Source of the DNA: Cyanobium sp. N.Huapi 1H5
Lineage (GTDB): Bacteria; Cyanobacteriota; Cyanobacteriia; PCC-6307; Cyanobiaceae
Length of the DNA stretch: 64,000 nt
Reading direction: 5' to 3'
Assembly (NCBI RefSeq): GCF_024345535.1
Contig: NZ_JAGQBH010000008.1
Span: 1-64,000 of the forward strand
The position numbers and the translations under genes were made by a program. Below, in pieces: positions 1-9,013 of the stretch (the stretch's first letter is position 1; each line of letters starts with the position of its first letter). The notes beneath the pieces are model-generated. The model did no database searches. It had not been told where the DNA came from and saw nothing but the letters and a program-made list of their open reading frames with translations.

Positions 1-3000
1 GCGGGTGAAGGTGTAGACGAGGTTGGTGGCGCCGTTCTCGAGAACGCTGGCCGGGGCGACCGCCAGGGTGATGACGGGCAGGGGAGCGGCATCGTCATTG
101 GTGATGGTGCCGAGGCCCTGGCCGTCGGCGATCGTGACACCGGGCTTGGTGATGCCTGAGAGGTTGACCAGGAAGGTTTCGTCGGATTCGACCGTGGTGT
201 CGCCGTTGATGGTGACGGAGATGGTCTGCGTTTCACCGGCGGTGCCGGCGAAGTTGAGTTGGTTGGCGGTGCTGACGAAGTCGGAGCCGGCCGTGGCGGT
301 GCCGTTGGCGGTGGCGAAATTCACCGTAAAGCCACCGGCGACCGCCTGGCTGAGGGTGACGGTGAAGACGGCCGTGGTGGTTCCGCTGTTTCCCTCGATG
401 ACGGTGATGTCATTGATGGAGATGGAGGCCGTGTCGTTATCAATGTTGATGACGCTGACATCGTCGCCATTGAGTCCGTTGTAGTTCAAGTCGCTGCTGC
501 TGGCGGCGGCGGTGACGATGGAATAGGCGATGCCGATACCATTGGCATCGCCGCCTGCATCACGATCGACAATCGCATCATCGACGCCGGTGACGGTGAC
601 CGTCTGGGGAATGTTCCAGTTGGCGGGGGTGAAGGTGAGGGAAGGGGTGGAGACGGTGCCTTCCGTGGTGTCGGAGCTGGAGATGCCGATGGTGACATCG
701 GCGGTGGGCTGGCTGTTGAGCACCACCGTGAAACTGGGCGTGACAGCCAGGGCCCCCGGGTTGGCATAGAGATACCTGGCGTCGGATGCCGTGAGCGCTC
801 GGTTCCAGATGCTCACCTCGTCGACCGTGCCCGTCAGGGCGCCGACCATCTGCGTACCGGCCGCATTCAGAATGCCACCAACGCTGAAATTAGCCAGAGA
901 GCTGTTAAACCCAGTGTATCCTTCGGTGTCGACAAGCTCACCGTTCACATAAAGCCGTGACTGGGCAACGTTTCCATTGTTGAAGTCGTGGACGCCGATG
1001 ATCTGATGCCAGTTGCCATCGTTCAGGCCCAGATTGGTGCTGACGGGATTGGGGTAGGACTGGTAATGAATGGCACCACCGGTCACCTCTCCGGAGCCAC
1101 TGTTTGTATTGTTGATTCCGTTGAAATAGCCAGCGATCGCTCCGGCCTGGTGGCGCCCGGCCACGATGTAGCCATTGGTGTCACCACTCTGCAGCTTCAC
1201 CCAGGAAACAAGGGAGAACGTGCTGTTGGTGTTTCCGAAGGAGAAGGCATTCCCCATATCGACAAACCCATTGCCGGCCGTCGACATGGTCACGGCACCA
1301 CCGCTCAAGCCCCCGGCCGTGAAGTTGGCGTTGCCCAGGAGCGAGCCGTTGACCGTGCCCGCTGCGGCGAAGGCGGTGGAGCCCGACGTTTCGTCGAACC
1401 GCCAGGCGGCGATGACGAAGGGGTCCGTGGTGCCTTCCGTGGTGGTCAGCCGTTTGGGCCGGAAGGGCTCCGGCCCGGTCGTGACGGTGATGCCGGCGGT
1501 GTCGTCGTTGGTGATGGTGCCGGTCACGGCACCGGCGGTGCCGATGGTGTAGGCAGCGTTGGCCTGGAGGGTGAGGCTGACGGTCTCGTCCGCCTCGACG
1601 ACGGCATCGCCGGTGGGATCGACCGTGACGATGGCGGTGGCCGACCCGGCGGCGAAGATGACGGAGGCGGGGATCAGACCGTAATCGTTGCCATTGGAGG
1701 CGGTGCCGCCGACGGAGTAGTTGACGGTGAGTGGATTGGTGGTGGCGCCTGTGCGGGTGAAGGTATAGACAAGGTTGCTGGCGCCGTTCTCCGTGACGCT
1801 GCCCGGAGACACAGCCAGGGTGACGACGGGGAGGGGAGCCGCATCATCATTGGTGATGGTGCCGACGCCCTGGGAGTCGGCAAGGGTGACGCCGTTGGTG
1901 GGAGCGGAGAGGTTGAGGACGAAGAACTCGTCGGATTCGATCGTGGTGTCGCCGTTGATGGTGACGGAGACGGTGCGCTGTTCACCGGCTGTGCCGGTGA
2001 AGTTGAGGGTGCCGGAGGTGGCGACGTAATCAGTACCGGCGATGGCGGTGCCGTTGGCGGTGGCGTAGGAAACGGACGTCCCACCAACGACGGCATTGCT
2101 GAGGGTGACGGTGAAGACGGCGGTGGTGGTGCCGCTGTTGCCCTCGGTGATGGAGACGTCGCTGATCGAGAAAGAAGCGGCGTCGTTGTCAACGTTGGTG
2201 ACACCGACATCGGCGACGGCAAGACCGCTGTAGTTGGCGTCGGTGCTGGTGGTCGCCTCGGTGAGAATCGTGTAGGCGATATTTCCATCCACAACGCCAT
2301 CATCGACGCCTGTGACTGTGACGAACTGGAAGACATTCCAGTTGGTCGGGGTGAAGGTGAGGGAAGAAACGTTGGTGGAGCCTTCGGTGCTGTCCGAACT
2401 GGCGATGCTGATGGTGACGTTGGCCGTCGGCTGGCTGGTGAGGCGCACGCTGAAGCCGGCCGTGCCGCCGCCCTCCGATGTGAACAAGCCACCGGTGGGC
2501 GCAACCGTGACCCCCGCCGTGTCGTTGTCCGTGTTGGAGACATTGACGTTGGCGGCGTTGAAGCCGTTGTAGTTGGGGTCGCTGCTGGTGGCCGCCGCGG
2601 TGAGGATCGAATAGGCCACCGTGCCATCGATGGCAGGGTCATCGACGCCCGTGACGATCACGGTCTGGGCGACGTTCCAGTTGGCCGGCGTGAAGGTGAG
2701 TGAGGAGACATTGGTGGTGCCTTCGGTGGTGTCGGAACTGGAGATACCGACGGTGACGTTCGCCGTGGGTTGACTGTCGAGGACGACGGTGAAGGTGGCG
2801 CTGCCGCCGGCTTCTGTGGTGACCAGGCCCGAGGTGGGGGTGACGGTGATGCCGGTGGCGACGTTGACGATGACGGAGAACGTGGCCGTGGTGGTGGCCG
2901 TGTCCCCGGTCGTTTCGGCGCTGGTGGCCGTCACGGTGAGCGCGAAGTTGGCGGCATTGGCCACCGTGATGGTCAGACCTGCGAGCTGGGCAGGCGTCAG

Positions 3001-3190
3001 GGTCCAGGTGCCGTTGTTGTTATTGGTCCCCGCTGAGAGGAGAGCTCCGCTGGGCACACCGGAGATCAGGATGCTGCGCTGATCATTGCCATCGCTGGCC
3101 GCGAAGCTGGCGGCGATGTTGAGCGGAATCGGCGTGTTGGTGTTCCCTGTGCGGTCGGCGACGATGATGTTGGGCGCACCGGTTCGGGCG
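1..3190 (-). other. Cadherin-like and Calx-beta domain segment of the giant protein
   Basis: After the repeat array the protein holds a cadherin-like stretch (about 2850-3190, with SDGNDQRSILISGVPSGA), two domains with a TVVLDSQPTANVTV motif (about 2205-2850), and Calx-beta-type domains with EGNSGTTTAVFTVTLS and TITNDDAAPLP motifs (about 1485-2205 and 1-440). The nucleotides at 1-440 closely repeat those starting at 1753, an in-frame offset of 1752 bp, so this segment also grew by duplication. Confidence 0.75.
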
Positions 3191-6100
3191 GACGACGGGG
3201 TGATGAGGTTGAAGCTGTAGTTGACGCTGGTGGCGCTGGCCCCATCAATGGCGAGGATGTAGGTGCCATCGGCGGTGAGATTCAGCTCCAGGTCGGTGGT
3301 GATGTTCTGGTTGACCAGGGATTGGTTGGTCGGTCCGAAGAGACGCCAGGCGGCGGAGGGGAAACCGGGGGTCAAGCTGTCGAAGACGAGCCGCTGGCCG
3401 GCCGTGCCGGTGAAGCGGTAGAGATCGGTGTCCTGGCCGGGGGCAAGGGTGCCGCTGGTGACGGTGTCGAAATTGAGAGCAGTGGCGGCGGCGACATCGA
3501 GCAGCTGGAAGCTGTAGGCGCCCGAGTCGAGGGAGAAGGTCGCTGTGCTCTCAACCAGCAGCTGGTAGGTGCCCGCCTCGGTGAGGGTGAAGGGCGTGCT
3601 GCTGTCGGCGTAGTGCTGCTGGTTGAGAAAGACGATGTCGCCGGTGGGATCGATCAGGCGAACGGGGAAGCTCTTACTGGAGTCGTTGGTGAGGGCGTCG
3701 TAGTAGAGCCGCTGGCCCACCGATCCGGTGAAGGTGTAGATGTCCCGTTCGCCGATTTCGGCCAGCGAGCTGGAGACGGGGCTGTTGAGGCTGAGGGCTG
3801 TGGTGGTGGTGGTTGGCGTGACCAGGCTGAAGCTGTAGTTGACGTTGGTGGTGCTGCCACCATCGATCGCCAGGACGTAGGTGCCATCGGCGCTCAGGGT
3901 GAGATCCAGGTCGCTGGAGATGTTCTGGTTGGCCAGGGATTGGTTGCCCGGTCCGAAGAGTCGCCAGGTGACGGAGGGGAAACCGGGGGTCAAGCTGTCG
4001 AAGACGAGCCGCTGGCCGGCCGTGCCGGTGAAGCGGTAGAGATCGGTGTCCTGGCCTGGGGAAAGGGTGCCGTTGGTGACGGTGTCGAAGGGCAGAGCTG
4101 TGGCGGCGGCCAGATCGAGCAGCTGGAAGCTGTAGGCGCCGGTGTCGAGGGAGAAGGAGGAGGTGCTCTCGAGCTGCAGCTGGTAGGTTCCGGTTTCGGT
4201 GAGGGTGAAGGGAACGCTGCTGTCGAAGTAGTGCTGCTGGTTCAGCAGACCGATGTCGCCGGTTGGGTCGATCAGGCGAACGGGGAAGCTCCTGGTGAAG
4301 TCACTGGTGAGGGCGTCGTAGTAGAGCCGCTGGCCCGCCGTTCCGGTGAAGGTGTAAATGTCCCGCTCGCCCATCTCGCTCAGTGAGCTGGAGACGGGGC
4401 TGTTGAGGCTGAGGGCGGTTGTGGTGGTGGAGGGGGTGATCAGGCTGAAGCCGTAGTTGACCGTGGTGGTGCTGGAGCCATCGATCGCCAGGACGTAGGT
4501 GCCATCGGCGGTGAGGTTCAGCTCCAGGTCGGTGCTGATGTTCTGGTTGGCCACGGACTGGTTGGCCGGTCCGATGATTCGCCAGGTGGCGTTGGGGAAA
4601 CCGGCGGTCTGGCTGTCGAAGACGAGTCGCTGGCCGGCCGTGCCGGTGAAGCGGAAGAGGTCGGTTTCCTGGCCGGGGGAAAGGCTGCCGTTGGTGACGG
4701 TGTCGAAGGGCAGAGTCGTGGCGGCGGCCACATCCCTCAGAACAAAGTTGAAGTCGGCAGCCGTCGTTGCATTGTTGATCAGCAGCAGGTGGTAAGTACC
4801 CGATTCGGTGAGGCTGAAGGTCGGGAAACTGTCTGCTTCGCCGCTGCCCCCCAGCACCGAGGTTCCATCGGGGCGCAGCACGGAAAGGTTGAGGGAGTCA
4901 TTATCTTCTTCGAGCGGGTCGAAGTAGAGCCGCTGGCCTGCGCTGCCGTTGAAGCTGAAGATCTGTGTGGCAGCGGCCGCCAGGGGACCGCTGGAGGCGG
5001 TGCCGAGGGTGAGCGGTGTGGCATTGGCGCTCAGATCGAGGATCCGGAAGTTGTAGTCACCGGTTCCGTTGATCCTGACGGTGTAGCTTCCCGAACGCGG
5101 CAGAGCGAAACCCCCACCTGAATCACTTCCGGCATTGGCCGTGTAGATGGAGGTGTTGGCATTGCCCTGATCGAGAATCTGCAGGGAAACACCGTCAAAA
5201 TCCGGGTCCAGGCTGTCGACATAGAGCAGTTTCCCGGCGGCTGCGGTGATCGTGAAATCGACTGGAGATCCGGATACCGTCCCCGATTGGCTGAAGGGGA
5301 AGGCGGTGGGTGCGGCGGGCGGCGGGTCGATGGTGCCCGTTACATTGAAGTTGTAGCTGACATCGCTGGCACTGCTGCCGTCGATCTGCAGCAGGTAGGT
5401 GCCGGTGGCATCCAGAAAGGCCGTGAAATCCGTGCCGGCACCAACGCTGGCTCCCGCCACCGTCACATTGCTGGGGTCGAACAGACGCCAGTTGGCCCCC
5501 GTCGCGGCGGCCAGGCTGTCGAAAGTGAGCCGCTGGCCCGCGGTGCCGGAGATGCGATAGAAATCCGATTCTCTCCCTGGGCTGAGGGTGCCTGTGATGG
5601 CCGTGCCCAGGGTGATCAGGGGGGCATTGCTGGCATCGATGAGCTTGAAGTCGTAGTCGCCCGTGCTGTTGGGATTGCCGACCTGGCCTTCGACGATCAG
5701 CTGATAGGTGCCAGGTTCGGTGAGGGTGATCAGAGTGCCGTCGGAATCGGCGTCCAGGAAACTGAGGGAGGTCCCGCTGGGACTACGCAGAGTGGCCAGG
5801 ATGCTTCTGGTGTTGTCGACCGTTGCGTCGAAGAAGAGTCGCTGGCCGGCTGTGCCGCTGAAGGTGTAGATGTCCTGCTCGCCCAGTTCGGTGATCGAGC
5901 CGCTGACGACACTGCCCAGGGTCAGAGGCGTGCTGGTGGTGGTGGGGGTGACGAGCTGGAAGCTGTAACTGACTGGAGTGGTGGTGTTGCTGTTGCCCTC
6001 GATCTGGAGCAGGTAGGTGCCGGCCTCCGGCGTGGTGAACTCATAGTCAAAGCCGATGGAGCCAGAGAAGATCTGCGTGTTGCCGGCATCGAAGACCCGA

Positions 6101-8679
6101 AAGCTCGGGCCGGTGCCGGTGATGGCATCAAAGGCGAACCGCTGGCCCGCCGCGGCGGTGAAGCGATAGAAGTCACTTTTCGCCCCAGGGGTCAACGTTC
6201 CTGCGGTCTCGGTGTCCAGGGTGAGGACGGGTGCGGCGGCGGCATCGATCAGCTGGAAGTCGTAACTGCCCGTGCTGTTGGGATTGCCGACCAGGCCCTC
6301 GACGAGCAGCTGATAAGTGCCGGTCTCCGTGAGGGTGACCAGGCCGCTGTCGAAATCGGTGTCGGCAGAATTGATCACCAGGGCCCCGCTGGGGCTGCGC
6401 AGAGTGGCGAAGAGGACCCTGGCGTTGTTGACGGTGGCGTCGAACAGCAGGCGCTGACCCGCGGTGCCAGTGAACGTGTAGATGTCCTGCTCGCCCAGTT
6501 CACCGATCGAGCCGCTGACGACGCTGCCCAGGCTCAGCGGTGTGCTGGTGGTGGTGGGGGTGACGAGGCTGAAGCTGTAGCTGACGGGACTGGTGGCAAA
6601 GGCATTGCCCTCGATCTGGAGCAGATAGGTGCCGGCTTCCGGTGTCGTGAAATCAAAGTCGGTGCCGAGGGAGCCGGAGGCGATCTGGGTGTTGCCGGCA
6701 TCGAAGACTCGAACGGTCGGACCGGTGCCGCTGATGCTGTCGAAAGCGAAACGCTGGCCCGCAGCGGCTGTGAAGCGGTAGAACTCACTCTCAGCCCCAG
6801 GGGTGAGAGTGCCTGGGGTGGCGGTATCCAGCGGGAGGATCTGTGCGGCCGAGGCATCGATCAACTGGAAGTTGTAGTTGCCCGTACTGGTGGCACTGAC
6901 GACCTGGCCTTCGATGGACAGCTGATAGGTGCCGGTTTCGGTGAGGGTGACCAGGTTGCTGTCGAAGTCGGTGTCGGCGAAGTTGATCACCAGGGCCCCG
7001 CTGGGGCTGCGCAGATTGGCGAAGAGAGTCCTGGCGTTGCTCACCGTGGCGTCGAGGAGCAGGCGTTGGCCGGCGGTGCCGGTGAACGTGTAGATGTCCT
7101 GCTCCCCCAGTTCGCTGATCGAGCCGCTGACGGCACTGCCCAGGGTCAGCGGTGTGCTGGTGTTGGTGGGGGTGACGAGCTGGAAGCTGTAGGGAAGGCT
7201 GCTCGCGCTGGTGCTGTCGATATAGAGAATGTGGCTGCCCGTGCGCGTCAGCGTGATCTCGAAGTCTGACGCGAGGTTGCCACTGGTGATCGCCTCACCG
7301 TTGGGACCGCGCAGCAGCACGCTGGCACTGGACGCCGATGGTGACTGGCTGTCGAAGACGAGGCGCTGGCCTGCCGTGCCGTTGAAGCGGTACAGCTCGG
7401 TTCCGAGGGGGACCAGGGTGCTGCTGGTGACCGTATCGAAGGCCAGATCCGTGGCCGGTGCCTGAAGCAACCGGAAACTGAAATCCGTCGCCGTCTGCAC
7501 GGTGGATTGCTGGACGAGATAGTAACTGCCGGATTCGCTGAGGGTGAAGACGTCGCTGTCGCTGGAGGCGTTGATGAAAAAGAGGTTGGTGAGACTGGTG
7601 CCGCTGGGGCCGATCAGAAACGTCTGAACGCTGTCGAAATCCGAATCGAGGGCGTCGTAGAACAGTCGCTGCCCCACGGCGCCGCTGAAGCTGAAGATCC
7701 GTGCTCCTGCGGTGGGGGTCACGGTCTCGGTGACGGTGCTGCCCAGGGTCAGCGCCGTGGCGTTGGCGCTCAGATCAAGGATCCGGAAGTTGTAATCGCC
7801 CGACCCGTTGACGCGGACGGTGTAGCTTCCCGAACGCGGCAGAATGAGACCGGCTGAGGAATCAGAGGTAGCGTTGGCGCTGTAGATGGAGGCGTTGCCG
7901 TTGCCCTGATCGAGGATCTGGAGGGAGACGCTGTCAAAGTCTGGGTCGAGGCTGTCGATATAGAGCAGGGTTCCGGCGGCTGCTGTGAAGGTGAAATCAA
8001 CTGGAGATCCGCTCACCGACCCCGATTGGCTGAAGGGGAAGGCGGTGGGGGAAGCTGGCGGTGGATCACTGATGTCGTTGACCTGGAAGCTGTAGCTGAC
8101 GCTGGCGGTGGCATTGGTGCCATCGAAGACCAGGTAGTACTCGCCATCGGCTGGCAGCGTGACGCTGAAATCCGTGCCGCTGGAGGTGCCGGAGGAGTTG
8201 AGCGCCTGATTGCCGGGGCCGTAGAGAACCCAGGTGGTGCTGGTGGGGGGCGCGAGCAGGCTGTCGAACTGGAGACGCTGGCCCTTGGTGCCATTCAGAC
8301 GATAGACATTGCTCCTGATCCCCGGGGTGAGGGCATCGGTGACCGTGGCGCCCAGGGGGAGGATGGGGGCCTGATTGAGCTTGAGCAGGCTGAAGTTGTA
8401 GTCGCCGGTGGTGCTGGCGTCGCCTCGGATGACGATCTGGTAGGTCCCGCTGAGGGTGAGGGTGGCCGGGGCCGTGTCGGCGGTGTGGCCGAAGTTGGTG
8501 AAGATCGTGGCCCCGGAAGGGTCGATCAGGCTGTAGGAGATGTTCTCGAAGACTGGATCGGCATCGATGCCGTCGAAGACGATTCTGTCGCCGATGACAC
8601 CATCAAAGGTGAAGACCTGCTGTTCTCCCTGCTCCGTCAGAAGGCCGTTGAAATTGATCGCGTAGGACGAACTAGCCAT
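1..8679 (-). CDS. Giant modular adhesin-like protein (3' end outside window)
   Basis: The frame stays open from an ATG at 8679 down to base 1, giving at least 2893 residues; the first and last codons are in the same register. There is no N-terminal signal peptide (it starts MASSSYAINF), as is usual for type I secreted cyanobacterial giants whose export signal is C-terminal, which would lie outside this window. Order seen: 18 pre-peptidase-like beta units (about residues 1-1810, each with a G-Q-R-L-like core), a cadherin-like segment (about 1830-1945), two 'TSGLVTTEAGGSATFTV' type domains, Calx-beta-type domains with D-x-D/N-D-D calcium-type motifs, and a LamG-like domain (about 2414-2644). 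I infer a calcium-dependent surface or secreted adhesin. No catalytic domain is visible in the part present. The family assignment by fold is firm; the biological role is inferred. Confidence 0.9.
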   Translation of the reverse strand, partial: MASSSYAINFNGLLTEQGEQQVFTFDGVIGDRIVFDGIDADPVFENISYSLIDPSGATIFTNFGHTADTAPATLTLSGTYQIVIRGDASTTGDYNFSLLKLNQAPILPLGATVTDALTPGIRSNVYRLNGTKGQRLQFDSLLAPPTSTTWVLYGPGNQALNSSGTSSGTDFSVTLPADGEYYLVFDGTNATASVSYSFQVNDISDPPPASPTAFPFSQSGSVSGSPVDFTFTAAAGTLLYIDSLDPDFDSVSLQILDQGNGNASIYSANATSDSSAGLILPRSGSYTVRVNGSGDYNFRILDLSANATALTLGSTVTETVTPTAGARIFSFSGAVGQRLFYDALDSDFDSVQTFLIGPSGTSLTNLFFINASSDSDVFTLSESGSYYLVQQSTVQTATDFSFRLLQAPATDLAFDTVTSSTLVPLGTELYRFNGTAGQRLVFDSQSPSASSASVLLRGPNGEAITSGNLASDFEITLTRTGSHILYIDSTSASSLPYSFQLVTPTNTSTPLTLGSAVSGSISELGEQDIYTFTGTAGQRLLLDATVSNARTLFANLRSPSGALVINFADTDFDSNLVTLTETGTYQLSIEGQVVSATSTGNYNFQLIDASAAQILPLDTATPGTLTPGAESEFYRFTAAAGQRFAFDSISGTGPTVRVFDAGNTQIASGSLGTDFDFTTPEAGTYLLQIEGNAFATSPVSYSFSLVTPTTTSTPLSLGSVVSGSIGELGEQDIYTFTGTAGQRLLFDATVNNARVLFATLRSPSGALVINSADTDFDSGLVTLTETGTYQLLVEGLVGNPNSTGSYDFQLIDAAAAPVLTLDTETAGTLTPGAKSDFYRFTAAAGQRFAFDAITGTGPSFRVFDAGNTQIFSGSIGFDYEFTTPEAGTYLLQIEGNSNTTTPVSYSFQLVTPTTTSTPLTLGSVVSGSITELGEQDIYTFSGTAGQRLFFDATVDNTRSILATLRSPSGTSLSFLDADSDGTLITLTEPGTYQLIVEGQVGNPNSTGDYDFKLIDASNAPLITLGTAITGTLSPGRESDFYRISGTAGQRLTFDSLAAATGANWRLFDPSNVTVAGASVGAGTDFTAFLDATGTYLLQIDGSSASDVSYNFNVTGTIDPPPAAPTAFPFSQSGTVSGSPVDFTITAAAGKLLYVDSLDPDFDGVSLQILDQGNANTSIYTANAGSDSGGGFALPRSGSYTVRINGTGDYNFRILDLSANATPLTLGTASSGPLAAAATQIFSFNGSAGQRLYFDPLEEDNDSLNLSVLRPDGTSVLGGSGEADSFPTFSLTESGTYHLLLINNATTAADFNFVLRDVAAATTLPFDTVTNGSLSPGQETDLFRFTGTAGQRLVFDSQTAGFPNATWRIIGPANQSVANQNISTDLELNLTADGTYVLAIDGSSTTTVNYGFSLITPSTTTTALSLNSPVSSSLSEMGERDIYTFTGTAGQRLYYDALTSDFTRSFPVRLIDPTGDIGLLNQQHYFDSSVPFTLTETGTYQLQLESTSSFSLDTGAYSFQLLDLAAATALPFDTVTNGTLSPGQDTDLYRFTGTAGQRLVFDSLTPGFPSVTWRLFGPGNQSLANQNISSDLDLTLSADGTYVLAIDGGSTTNVNYSFSLVTPTTTTTALSLNSPVSSSLAEIGERDIYTFTGSVGQRLYYDALTNDSSKSFPVRLIDPTGDIVFLNQQHYADSSTPFTLTEAGTYQLLVESTATFSLDSGAYSFQLLDVAAATALNFDTVTSGTLAPGQDTDLYRFTGTAGQRLVFDSLTPGFPSAAWRLFGPTNQSLVNQNITTDLELNLTADGTYILAIDGASATSVNYSFNLITPSSARTGAPNIIVADRTGNTNTPIPLNIAASFAASDGNDQRSILISGVPSGALLSAGTNNNNGTWTLTPAQLAGLTITVANAANFALTVTATSAETTGDTATTTATFSVIVNVATGITVTPTSGLVTTEAGGSATFTVVLDSQPTANVTVGISSSDTTEGTTNVSSLTFTPANWNVAQTVIVTGVDDPAIDGTVAYSILTAAATSSDPNYNGFNAANVNVSNTDNDTAGVTVAPTGGLFTSEGGGTAGFSVRLTSQPTANVTISIASSDSTEGSTNVSSLTFTPTNWNVFQFVTVTGVDDGVVDGNIAYTILTEATTSTDANYSGLAVADVGVTNVDNDAASFSISDVSITEGNSGTTTAVFTVTLSNAVVGGTSVSYATANGTAIAGTDYVATSGTLNFTGTAGEQRTVSVTINGDTTIESDEFFVLNLSAPTNGVTLADSQGVGTITNDDAAPLPVVTLAVSPGSVTENGASNLVYTFTRTGATTNPLTVNYSVGGTASNGNDYGLIPASVIFAAGSATAIVTVDPTGDAVVEADETVSLTLQANAAYTIGTAGAVTGTITNDDTAGITVTTGPEPFRPKRLTTTEGTTDPFVIAAWRFDETSGSTAFAAAGTVNGSLLGNANFTAGGLSGGAVTMSTAGNGFVDMGNAFSFGNTNSTFSLVSWVKLQSGDTNGYIVAGRHQAGAIAGYFNGINNTNSGSGEVTGGAIHYQSYPNPVSTNLGLNDGNWHQIIGVHDFNNGNVAQSRLYVNGELVDTEGYTGFNSSLANFSVGGILNAAGTQMVGALTGTVDEVSIWNRALTASDARYLYANPGALAVTPSFTVVLNSQPTADVTIGISSSDTTEGTVSTPSLTFTPANWNIPQTVTVTGVDDAIVDRDAGGDANGIGIAYSIVTAAASSSDLNYNGLNGDDVSVINIDNDTASISINDITVIEGNSGTTTAVFTVTLSQAVAGGFTVNFATANGTATAGSDFVSTANQLNFAGTAGETQTISVTINGDTTVESDETFLVNLSGITKPGVTIADGQGLGTITNDDAAPLPVITLAVAPASVLENGATNLVYTFTR
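750..1440 (-). other. LamG-like domain nested in a beta domain
   Basis: Residues about 2414-2644 read as a concanavalin/LamG jellyroll: AAWRFDETSGS at the start, FSLVSWVKL in the middle, WHQIIGVHD and VDEVSIWNRAL near the end. It lies between TTTEG and TPSFTVVLNSQPTADV. In the sister domains those two motifs are adjacent, so the LamG appears inserted into a host domain. LamG folds often bind glycans or calcium; binding here is inference. Confidence 0.7.
3200..8679 (-). repeat. Array of 18 tandem PPC-like units of about 300 bp
   Basis: The core motif (GQRL/GQRF, GDRI, GTLL or GKLL on the minus strand) recurs near 8585, 8275, 7965, 7665, 7365, 7065, 6751, 6450, 6140, 5840, 5530, 5230, 4930, 4630, 4330, 4010, 3710 and 3390, a nearly constant step of 300-320 bp. 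Units alternate between two subtypes, one ending in YSFxL and one in a YxFxLxD pattern, so a second period near 206 aa exists. Unit content resembles bacterial pre-peptidase C-terminal beta-sandwich domains. Confidence 0.85.
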
Positions 8680-9013
8680 GGGCTTTCATCCACCATCAAA
8701 GAAAACTCACCAAAACCTAACCCGAACCTTCATCCGACATTCCCCGCTTCCTCTTCTGTAACATCTCTTATTATTTATAGTCTGTACCGTCTGTCTTCCG
8801 GTCTATGCGCCTATCACCGAGGCGTCATGTCGTGTATCGAGGCTTACATCATTCATCCCCGGACTCCATCCATGGGCATACCTGAAGCCTGGGTCCGGGT
8901 GGACGAATCCCCAGGACTGTCTTCCCATCGGGCCATTCCAGCCCCCATGCTTGGGGAGACATTCCGCCGTCCACCCCGGTGACTGCCTGTCCCTCCAGCC
9001 CGCGACGGCCGTC
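8680..9013. promoter_or_regulatory. Divergent intergenic region, no gene seen
   Basis: This 334 bp gap separates the start of the giant gene from the start of the oxoprolinase gene. It contains the most AT-rich stretch of the neighbourhood (about 8695-8795). On the minus strand TATAAATAAT near 8770-8780 could serve as a -10 element for the giant gene, but I see no good -35. No ORF, RNA gene or terminator is convincing. Confidence 0.35.

Noticed and set aside
988-2703. Long open frame on the plus strand (571 codons) rich in Gly and Asp.
   Set aside because: It lies opposite the giant minus-strand gene and consists of low-complexity G/D/V stretches with no domain; a shadow of GC-rich antisense codons.
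5287-7269. Open frame of 660 codons on the plus strand over the repeat array.
   Set aside because: Mirrors the repeat structure of the opposite strand and has no recognisable fold.
3200-8679. CRISPR array.
   Set aside because: Repeats are about 300 bp, translated and variable, with no short direct repeats and unique spacers; they encode protein domains.
8680-8950. Possible RNA gene in the AT-rich gap.
   Set aside because: No tRNA-like cloverleaf or conserved hairpin could be recognised by eye.
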